This document shows positions 8,712-17,766 of a DNA stretch of 17,766 nucleotides, piece by piece. How positions within the stretch are numbered: position 1 is the stretch's first letter; each line of letters opens with the position of its first letter. The notes under the pieces were generated by a model. That model was not told the origin of the DNA and did no database searches. It saw nothing but the letters and a program-made list of their open reading frames with translations. The stretch is taken from NCBI GenBank assembly GCA_027596195.1, contig JADGJG010000503.1, forward strand, positions 1 to 17,766, in the 5' to 3' direction. The DNA is from Podochytrium sp. JEL0797. Its lineage: Eukaryota; Chytridiomycota; Chytridiomycetes; Chytridiales; Chytriomycetaceae. Made by a program: the position numbers and the translations under genes.

Positions 8712-10106
8712 TTAAATGAAAAGTAAGATTGTCGAGAGAACACCCCAATGGAACACCGACGAAAGAGAATATCCAGCCGAAGGGCTTCCTCCTGGTGGCA
8801 CTTTGTTTGTCGAAGAAAACGAACTGTTGAGCAAAACTTGGAAAATCTGGGAAACAAAGAACAATTAGGAAAAATTGATAGAATTGATGATTCTCGATAG
8901 CGAGAGTGGATGAGGGGAGGGTTTACCTGTTTCTGGCATTGATACTGCGAATTCGAAATGAGTGGAACAATTGCTGCCGTCGCGTCTCCGCGGTTCAAAT
9001 TGCCGAGTTCAAATACAGTTTCCACAGTGGCCAGGAGTGAATCATGCGAATATGGTGTTGGATCTGTCACGTTGAAGCCACTGATTCCAGACCCAATGAG
9101 TAGCGTATCTGTGAAAAATAAATCTGGTTTTGAGTGCTTCCTCCCACCCACGCACACTTGCCCTAGAATTTTTAAGCAACTTACAAATATTCGAGCCACC
9201 TGTCCGCGAGTTATCACACGTGATCATGAACAAAGTCTACAAGAATCCAAGGTGTTCAGAAAAAGTCGCGTTCAAAATCCACGATACTCCCGCCCAACAC
9301 CCCTCACCTGAGAAAACAACGGATTCACCAACAACGGCTCCAAAAACCCCTGCAACCAAAATGAAGCCGCCACCACCGTCGAAACCGCCCCAGAATGCTG
9401 CAAACTCGGAACATACATGCTCCACCCAGGAACCACCCCCGCGGCCACATCCGCCGCGAACCCCGTCTCACTCACTACACGAGAGCACCGCGACGCGTTG
9501 GAATAAATATCGGCAAACACGAGAAACGGGTTATTCGCGCTCGTGTATGTGTTTCCGGTTGGGGAGGTGGCTGTGGTGAGGGAGGAGCAGGTGGTCGAGG
9601 AGGTTGGGTCCGTGTTGGGGAGGTAGGATTCGAGGTAGGCTTTCCAGGGGAAGGATTTTTGATCGAGGAGGTCAATGAGGGTCGTCTTTGTTCATGGAAG
9701 GGGGGGGGGGGGGGGGGTTGGATTTCGAAAATAATTTTATTTACAAAAAGGGGGGTGGGGGTCCAACCCCAGACACGGAACCAAAAGGAATCGTTGAATT
9801 TATCCCGCCAGGCCCAGATGCAGGAGAATCTCCGGCAATCAACTCCACATACGACCCTATGCCTTCCGTTGAGCTCGTCATATCTCCAAGTAAGTACCCG
9901 CGCAGTGGCAGAGACCGTCCGAGATAGAAATCGGTCATGGCGTCTTGCGGGTCAGTATTGGATAGGACAATGGTCATGACGCTGGTGAAGGGGGACGGGT
10001 TCGTGGGCTTGATGTTTTGGCAGGACGCGAAGGCCTTGTTGAGCGCGGTTGCGGCGCTGGTGTACGAGAAGGTGAAGGGAATCAAGCAAAAGACGCGTCT
10101 TTTCAT
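8712..10106 (-). CDS. secreted phosphoesterase-fold protein, probably catalytically dead, GPI-anchor-like tail
   Basis: Exons: 10106-9768, 9685-9308, 9236-9185, 9108-8927, 8846-8712; 361 aa. The start MKRRVFCLIPFTFSYTSA looks like a signal peptide. The body follows the fungal acid phosphatase/phosphoesterase family (PF04185 type): VLSNTDP, GSYVELIAGD, TLIDLLDQKSFPWKAY, NPFLVF, WLQGFLEPLL, LFMITCDN, NVTDPTPYSHDSLLATVE. Against the family pattern the Glu of the ENT motif is Ser49, the HPSxPNY segment is replaced by STEGIGSY (79-86), NDGHD by QHSGAVS (209-215), and FDE by CDN (246-248); Asp247 and His278 remain. This suggests lost metal binding. The last ~19 residues are hydrophobic after a small-residue stretch, as in GPI-anchored proteins. 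The end of exon 1 is uncertain: donors at 9776 or 9767 both keep frame, and the acceptor is AAG. Confidence 0.8.
9700..9717. repeat. poly-G tract (18 nt) in an intron
   Basis: The run lies in the first intron (about 9686-9767) of the phosphoesterase-like gene and is poly-C on that gene's strand, close upstream of the acceptor, where it may serve as a polypyrimidine tract. Two shorter G runs (5 and 9 bases with an interruption) follow at 9750-9761. Confidence 0.9.
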
Positions 10107-10227
10107 TGCAGTGGCTCAGGGAAAGACGGGAGGAGTGATTGGAAAGAAAGAAGAAAACGCGTCGGCAAAACCCGGCGGCAATCTTTATTCGTGTTCGCGG
10201 AGAAAACGGAAAGAGTTCGAAAAGTAC
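10107..10227. promoter_or_regulatory. divergent promoter between phosphoesterase-like and PFKFB genes
   Basis: Only 121 bp separate two divergent start codons. It contains ATTGG (inverted CCAAT) at 10138-10142 and ACGCGT at 10157-10162. A 16-bp perfect palindrome AAAAGACGCGTCTTTT (10088-10103) begins 4 nt inside and covers the first codons of the phosphoesterase-like gene. Function is inferred from position and motif only. Confidence 0.45.
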
Positions 10228-12656
<2,429 letters not shown>

Positions 12657-12950
12657 ATGGGAGGCCAACACGTATTATTTTTTTTGGATGCTGTTTTTTG
12701 TTGTTGAGCGGAATATTAATAAAATCAAAAAAAGAGAAAGTAAATGATTGAACAATATGAAAAAGAGTTGGAAGTTCGGGAATCGCGCATTTTACCCAAC
12801 TTCTTTTTGTATGAACGTTTCGAATTCGAACGTTCCACCCAATTCACCATGATTAGACTTTGAATAAACTCCACCTCCCGCACAACAGACCGAAAACGTG
12901 TGCCCAGCGGACATCTGTCCGAAAGCCCTCCCCAGAAAACAAACAAAAAA
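12657..12950 (+). promoter_or_regulatory. intergenic PFKFB-POLD2, with POLD2 promoter and a 23-nt inverted repeat
   Basis: This 294-bp tandem gap holds the PFKFB 3' UTR and the POLD2 promoter. An inverted repeat at 12813-12835 has arms GAACGTT and AACGTTC around T plus CGAATTCG, itself palindromic, so the whole is a palindrome with one bulged T. It sits about 115 nt before the POLD2 ATG. AATCGCGCATTTT at 12782-12794 loosely resembles an E2F/MBF-type GCGC element. No ACGCGT is found here, although replication genes in yeasts often have it. The POLD2 ATG follows an A-rich leader. Confidence 0.45.
12718..12723 (+). terminator. polyadenylation signal of PFKFB
   Basis: AATAAA about 62 nt past the PFKFB stop codon, preceded by T-rich sequence (12678-12700) and followed by A-rich sequence. 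This is the clearest canonical signal in the window. Confidence 0.65.
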
Positions 12951-14760
12951 ATGCTTCGAGCCACACCGTCCTACACGAACCTTTCAGATCCGTTCCTCCC
13001 AATCCCGGCCTCCGCCTCCAACTTCTCCACCCAATACGCCGGCCTCTACTTCTCCCGCCTCAGCATCCAACGCCCCAAAGCATTCAAAGCAGCGCAATCG
13101 AAATGGCCGGGTGAGCTTTCTTTGATGCACTTGCCGTGCACACCACTCCCGGGGGGCTAAAAACAAGCGCAATACAGATGCACAGATTGTGGACCGAGTG
13201 CTGGAAGTACCCCCCATGGAAGACGCAGGGCAACAACACCCAACCCCCGTGATTATTGCGGGGACAGTGTACGTCGATATGCCGTTGAAACCGTGCATTC
13301 TCGATGTGATTGCGAAAGAGGTGAGCGGAGTGCTACTGCTGCTGTGTAATGTAAGGGTTTCGATTTCCGTTGACTCAAACTGCTTGGGGGCTTTTAGACG
13401 TGGGTCGCGGCTCCACCTCCACGCATCAAGTACACAAGTGAGAAGGACAAGGTGTTGATTGAGGATGAGTCTGGGCGGTTGGAGCTTGTGGGCAAGTCGA
13501 TTGATGAGGCGTTCTTGGTTTCCGGTTTGTGTTTCCCTCAAACCTCCCCGAACAAACACTTTTTTGGGTGTACTGATACCGCAATGGATTTTAGGCGTGA
13601 TTATTGCGGTGCTTGGATACGAAAACGGGGATAACCAGTTCACAGTGTTGGACGTTTGTTTCCCGGAATACGAGATTGCGCAAGCCATGCCCACGATTGA
13701 AGGTATCGTGTGTCCCCCACGCTCTCTCCAAGCAAGAAAGTCTGAACCCTGTTGCGTGTTTTGAAAAAAACAGAGGACCTTTACATTGCGATTGTATCCG
13801 GCATCTCGATCGGACCTGATTCAGGGCTTAGTCTCGAGTTGCAGCTGTTAGTGGATTTTATTACAGGAGAAGCGGGGCTCGAGTCGGTAAAGATCACATG
13901 CGCTCGCGCGCGCCAAAAAAATAACGTTGAAATGTTTTTTGGGGGTGTTAGGATCAACAAAAGAATGCTTCGATTTGTAGACTGATTGTGGCGGGGAATT
14001 CGGTGGCCAAGAAGAGTATTGTGGAGGCTACGTATGCGGCGGGAAGCATGGTAAAGCCACAATCCCTGTTCGAATTCCAAGACCTCCCCTCTCACTCACA
14101 CCCACCAACAGTCCAAAGGCGCCACCGAAATCTACACCCCCACCTCCCTCACAACCCTCGACACCCTCCTCTCCTCCCTCTGCACCTCCCTCCCCGTCGA
14201 CCTCATGCCAGGCCCACAAGATCCCACAAACTACGCCCTCCCGCAAGCCCCACTCCTGTCTGGCCTCCTGCCCCACACGCGCGGGTACTCGAGTTTCCAA
14301 GCCGTCACGAACCCGTACGCGTGTGCCGTGGAAGGGTGTCGCGTTTTGGGGACTGCGGGGCAGAATGTGGAGGATGTGTTTCGGTTTGTGGAGGGGGAAG
14401 GGAGGTTGGAGATTGCGGAGAGGATGGTGGGGTGGGCGCATTTGGCGCCGACTGCTCCGGATACGTTGGGTGAGTGTTTTTTTGTTGTTGCGTGTTTTTG
14501 AATCCATTCTCATCCATGCAACCCCCTTTTTATGCAACCCGGTAGCTTGTTATCCGTTCCAAGACACGGACCCGTTCATTATCGAGACGCACCCGGATGT
14601 GTTTTTTGTGGGGAATCAGCCCGAATTCCAAACCAAACTGTCGGTTGGGGAACGTGGTGAAAAGACGCGGATCGTGCTCGTACCGTCGTTTGCAGAGACC
14701 AAAACGATTGCGTTGGTGAATTTGAGAACGTTGGAGTGTCGCAAGGTGGTGTTCAAGTGA
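12951..14760 (+). CDS. POLD2: DNA polymerase delta small (regulatory) subunit
   Basis: Exons 12951-13110, 13178-13320, 13398-13524, 13595-13702, 13774-13886, 13952-14050, 14112-14469, 14546-14760; 440 aa (family about 450-490). It scaffolds the replicative polymerase delta holoenzyme in the nucleus (POLD2/Pol31). The N-terminal part has NFSTQYAGLYFSRLS and the OB-fold region (about 50-170, VIIAGTVYVDMPLKPCILD, FLVSGVIIAVLGYE). The C-terminal inactive calcineurin-like phosphoesterase domain has LYIAIVSGISIG (182-193), LIVAGNSV, VDLMPGPQDPTN (279-290), LPQAPLLSGLLP, NPYACAVEGCRVLGTAGQNV, and the end PFQDTDPFIIETHPDVFFVG. ATG 12951 is chosen because MLRATPSYTNLSDPF aligns with the family start and follows an A-rich leader. 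All junctions keep frame. Confidence 0.96.
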
Positions 14761-14773
14761 AATAATTATTTCA
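14758..14773. terminator. 16-bp AT-rich palindrome at the POLD2 stop codon
   Basis: TGAAATAATTATTTCA is a perfect palindrome that starts with the TGA stop codon itself. It lies in the 156-bp gap between the convergent POLD2 and Rieske genes and may help 3'-end formation on either strand. No exact AATAAA was seen in the gap. Confidence 0.4.
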
Positions 14774-14916
14774 AAGGGGGAGGAGAATGAGAATTAAAGA
14801 TATCACGATATGTACTTATGGGAGGATTGGAAACAAACGAGAATATGGGGGGAAGGATTTTTTTAATTTTGGAAAGTCGCTTCAATGATAAGTCACACAG
14901 GGCAAGGCCCAGCTTT

Positions 14917-16079
14917 TTATCCGACCACAATGATTCCATCAATGATTTCGTACGGCGGGATTTCCAAGTTGAGGGGAGCCGGACCCTTACGGATACGTCC
15001 CGAAATGTCGTAGTGGGAACCGTGGCATGGGCAGAACCAGCCGTTGTAGTCACCGGCTACAAAAAGTAAAATCAGAAATCACGCGTTTTCCCATGGGTGG
15101 GTACTCAAAAAAAAGGGAGAAAAAACGACAGTAATTACCATCCCCAATAGGCACGCAACCCAAGTGAGTGCAAACACCCATCTGAACAAGCCAGTTCGGG
15201 TCCTTGACGCGCTCAGCGTCGGTTTGTTTGTCTCTCAAGGTTGAAATGTCGACCGAGTTGGCTTCGGCAATGTCGGCGGCTGTGCGGTGGCGCACAAAGA
15301 CGGGCTTTCCACGCCACTGTTGTGGGGGTTGGAGAGGGGGGGGGAGGGGGGTGGATCAGAAAATTGGATGGGGAGGGGGGATGGCGGGTTTTGTGGGATG
15401 GTTTTCGAATTCGAGAGCAAGTGGGGTCGTTGGGAGAATGCGAGGGTATGGTATCTCACGCGATAACGCGTTTTTGTGGATTTCGCACGTGCATTTCACT
15501 CGAATCGGTGAATGCGATAATTAAAGATTCGATGGCATGGGACAGCCAGTTTGTCACGCTCAAGCAGGGGTTACCTTGAGCACCACATTCTTTCCCTCGG
15601 GAATATCGGCCTGCTTAATCTCAATCTTTGCCAAGGCAAGCACATCCGCGGAAGCCGCCAACGAGGACACGAGGTTCACGGCAATGTCCTTGACGGCCAC
15701 GGCCTGGACAACGCCAAAGGCGCCAATGAGGCCGTAGGCCATGTTTCTGGAGCCGGAGTCAGAGTACTCTTTGCCCTGTTTGAGGTATTTGCTTTTGGGC
15801 ACGGCTGTCGCGTCCGCGCCTTTCGGGAGGACGGTCAGGGGCTCCGAGTTGTAGCCAGCGGCGTAGGCGCGGTGCTGCGACGCGCGGAGGGCGAGGGGCG
15901 CTACGAGAGACTTAGTAAGTTGGGAAGGGAAAGGCTAGGCAAAGGCTACGCAATGCCAGGCAAAGGCTAGGACAAGGCCAGGACAAGGCCAAGGAAAGAC
16001 TAGGCATGGCAGATCGCTCACCAACAAGACCCGTCTTGAGCACGGCGCCAGTGGGTGCTGCAGAAACAAAACGCTGCAT
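14917..16079 (-). CDS. RIP1: mitochondrial Rieske iron-sulfur protein (cytochrome bc1 subunit)
   Basis: Exons: 16079-16022, 15900-15575, 15316-15139, 15056-14917; 233 aa. This is the 2Fe-2S subunit of respiratory complex III; it passes electrons from ubiquinol to cytochrome c1 across the inner mitochondrial membrane. The start [20 protein letters not shown], with basic residues and no acidic ones, is a presequence; cleavage probably falls near RASQHRAYA (25-33). A single membrane helix spans about 73-101 ([17 protein letters not shown]), followed by the hinge. Cluster ligands are Cys177 and His179 (CTHLGC) and Cys196 and His199 (CPCHGSHYD), with Cys182 and Cys198 forming the disulfide. It ends [10 protein letters not shown], as is typical. 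Intron 1 (121 nt) carries a degenerate short repeat; intron 2 (258 nt) is the longest in the window and G-rich on the plus strand. Confidence 0.98.
15928..16006. repeat. degenerate short tandem repeat in Rieske intron 1
   Basis: Elements such as AAAGGCTA, GGCAAAGGCTA, GGACAAGGCCA and GGCCAAGGAAA follow each other with a period of about 10-11 nt, most cleanly at 15969-15991 (GGACAAGGCCA twice). The array occupies most of the intron between exon 1 and exon 2. Confidence 0.7.
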
Positions 16080-16762
16080 CTTCACTTTTCGAAAAACGAA
16101 AATTGATTGAAAATGCAATCCGATCCAAACTTGTTCCGAATAGATCATCCTCTTCTCATTACTATATAAGTAAATTGGAAATGCGTCAGAGGCGAATTAG
16201 TTGACCCAAGTACGCAATGAACGCGTAAAAATTGAGAATAGTCGGGGGAGGGGATAGTCAGCAGTCGCGCTTTATGTTCAGAAGTTCATTCCCAAATTGG
16301 CAGTGCGCAGCGAAAGAGACAAGTTCAAAGGTACGCGAACAAATGCGGAGGATGCATCCGGAATTGGTTCACTTCTTCCCACATCCATACATTTCAAAAG
16401 GTTTTTTTCTAAATTCCTTGTTATGATTGCCATTTTTTTTGTTGTTGATTGAGAGAGAGGAGGGGGTTGTCTGTGTTCTTGATGTGGGAGGATATTTATT
16501 TATTTTTGTTTTTCCCCCTTTTTTCATTTGGTTCCCTTGTTTGCGGCCACTTCCCCCGTTATTAAATATTCTTGCTCTTCCCCCCGTGTTATTTTATGTT
16601 GTGTTGAGTTAGGGGAGTTAATATCTGGCTGTAGAGATTTTTGCATGAAGAGCATCTTGAAAGAGAGAGAAGGAGAGGTATTCCACAGTGTTTTGCGCAT
16701 GTTTGAGTGCAGAATACATTCTTTTTTTGCCGTGGATCACTGTTCTGTTTTATTCGTTTTCT
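16080..16762. other. 683-bp intergenic region, Rieske promoter side and NAA35 3' side
   Basis: Apart from the Rieske promoter elements near 16163-16178, I see no gene here. Short open frames (for example 16232-16426) have no recognisable content. There are A/T-rich blocks (16388-16440, 16490-16530) and ACGCGT at 16221. No tRNA-like fold or T-loop consensus was found by eye. The far right should hold the NAA35 3' UTR on the minus strand. Confidence 0.6.
16163..16178 (-). promoter_or_regulatory. TATA and CCAAT elements upstream of the Rieske gene
   Basis: Read on the minus strand, CCAAT (16178-16174) is followed at once by CTTATATAG (16170-16162), about 85-100 nt before the Rieske ATG. CCAAT boxes bound by the Hap complex are established regulators of respiratory genes in fungi; that link is inference here. 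Confidence 0.5.
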
Positions 16763-17631
16763 TTATCTCATGTTAATAACAGCCACACAAGTCCCCTCCT
16801 CCATCTCCCACCCAAAACACTTTTCCCGCTTATCCCCCGCCGCCGCCAACCCCCTCGCCTTCCAATCCACAGCACCACCACCACTCGCCACATGCGTAAC
16901 AGGATCCAACCCCCCCAATCTCTCCACCGCAACCGCATTCCTCCCACTCGCCGCCAAAAGCGCCGCCAACTCCCTCCCTTGTTCCACAACCGTAACAGCC
17001 TTTTCCTCGACCCTTGCCAAATACGGGGTCAGAAATTCGAGCATGGTTTTGGCTTCGTTGTAAAACAGGTAGGAGCGGGACAAGAGGTCTGGGGAGGTGA
17101 GACCCAGGAAGGCGGTCTCGGCGGCCGTGAAGTCCGTGTATGGTTGGGGTGGGGGAGTTCCCAATCCGAGGGGGATTTTGAAACGGTGCGTATATGTGAT
17201 TTGTTGGGAGTAAAACTCGTGTGGCGGGTGATGCAGGAGTCCGTCGCGTTGAAGAGCAAAGGCAAACTGCAAAAGACAATTGTCAGACAAAAATCAACAA
17301 CAACTCTGGCGGGAGGTTGGGGGGAGCAGCACTGACCAACATATTCCCACGCCCAATTAACTGCCTACAAATCAAAACAGCTTCCCTCATATCCCGGGTC
17401 GACACCCCCGCCGCCGTTTTGGCCGCAAACGCGTCCAAGGACAAGGGTTTCGGGGTTGCCGACGCGGTTTTGCGGTGTTGTCCCTTAAGGCTCTTTTTGT
17501 CCACAGCAGGGGAGGTGAGTTGGGCTTGGAACTGCCACATGAGTTCCATGACCGTGGGTGTCGTGCGGTGGAGGATGGCGGTCATGCGGGAGAGGTGGGC
17601 GAGGTGGGTGTCGTAGACGTGGTCCATGTAC
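16763..17631 (-). CDS. NAA35: NatC N-terminal acetyltransferase auxiliary subunit, C-terminal part (partial)
   Basis: Two exons are visible: 17631-17337 and 17266-16763, about 265 residues; the N-terminal majority lies beyond the right edge. NAA35 (yeast Mak10) anchors NatC to ribosomes and supports acetylation of Met-Leu/Ile/Phe-type N-termini. Diagnostic signals are YMDHVYDTHLAHLSRMTAIL, the run from ICRQLIGRGNML across the intron into FAFALQRDGLL, then HEFYSQQITYTHRFKIP followed by GTPPPQPYTDF, matching the family's RYEHRFxPF...TPPPxxY region, and DLLSRSYLFYNEAKTMLEFL. The tail ends WEMEEGTCVAVINMR. The upstream acceptor is TATAG|G; that intron contains long G tracts and its donor is not in the window. 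Confidence 0.88.
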
Positions 17632-17683
17632 CTATACAACACCAACAAAAAAACAGGTAATAATGGTTGGTGGGGGAACGGAA

Positions 17684-17732
17684 GGGGGGGGGGGGGGGGG
17701 GGGGGGGGGCACGCGCGGGGGGGGGGGGGGGG
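17684..17732. repeat. poly-G tracts (26 and 16 nt) near the right edge
   Basis: G26 at 17684-17709 and G16 at 17717-17732 are separated by CACGCGC. They lie in the incomplete NAA35 intron from 17632 onward and are poly-C on that gene's strand. The remaining 34 bases to the edge show no coding signal. Confidence 0.9.
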
Positions 17733-17766
17733 TGGTGTGTTTGGGGTTTAATTTGGTAGAAAAAAA

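Noticed and set aside
14060..14090. GTTCGAATTCC resembling a tRNA T-loop
   Set aside because: It lies in POLD2 intron 6, and the surrounding bases do not pair into acceptor, D or anticodon arms.
16232..16612. Small open frames in the Rieske-NAA35 gap as genes
   Set aside because: They are short, overlap each other in different frames, have no conserved content, and lie in AT-rich intergenic DNA.

Overview
The window reads as a gene-dense, intron-rich fungal nuclear contig. About 41 short introns (mostly 50-110 nt, GT-AG with one GC-AG) interrupt conserved eukaryotic housekeeping genes. A Pil1/Lsp1-like BAR domain, a fungal-type secreted phosphoesterase fold and an LxGxIP-type leucine-rich-repeat gene fit an early-diverging fungus; a chytrid is my best guess, by inference only. 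I rebuilt every gene model by hand from splice signals and reading phase, and all lengths close in frame.

Layout: 1-181 (-) a doubtful 5' exon running into a 55-base poly-C tract. 405-2666 (-) a BAR + SH3 membrane-curvature protein, 7 exons, 623 aa. 2906-6722 (-) a large LRR protein, 11 exons, 1049 aa, built from three related units and carrying Ala/Ser/Thr-rich minisatellite-coded linkers. 7005-8678 (+) a membrane-anchored alpha/beta hydrolase, 3 exons, 520 aa. 8712-10106 (-) a secreted, probably GPI-anchored phosphoesterase-fold protein that has lost most catalytic positions, 5 exons, 361 aa. 10228-12656 (+) bifunctional 6-phosphofructo-2-kinase/fructose-2,6-bisphosphatase, 8 exons, 642 aa. 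12951-14760 (+) DNA polymerase delta small subunit, 8 exons, 440 aa. 14917-16079 (-) mitochondrial Rieske iron-sulfur protein, 4 exons, 233 aa. 16763-17631 (-) C-terminal part of the NatC auxiliary subunit NAA35/MAK10, running off the right edge.

The genes do not form one pathway. Housekeeping genes (PFKFB, POLD2, Rieske, NAA35) fill the right half. The left half holds surface or membrane genes (BAR-SH3, LRR, TM-hydrolase, pseudo-phosphoesterase). Two gene pairs are divergent with short shared promoters (6723-7004 and 10107-10227) and two pairs are convergent with very short gaps (8679-8711 and 14761-14916).

The most unusual locus is the LRR gene. All ten of its introns are phase 2 and most fall at the same point of the repeat. 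Two 159-nt exons are paralogous, and two linkers end in the same Arg-rich block just before an LRR pair. This suggests growth by exon-module duplication and possibly processing into several LRR chains. Other points of note are about 23 copies of the palindrome ACGCGT spread over all sequence classes, and poly-G/poly-C tracts in introns and at both window edges.
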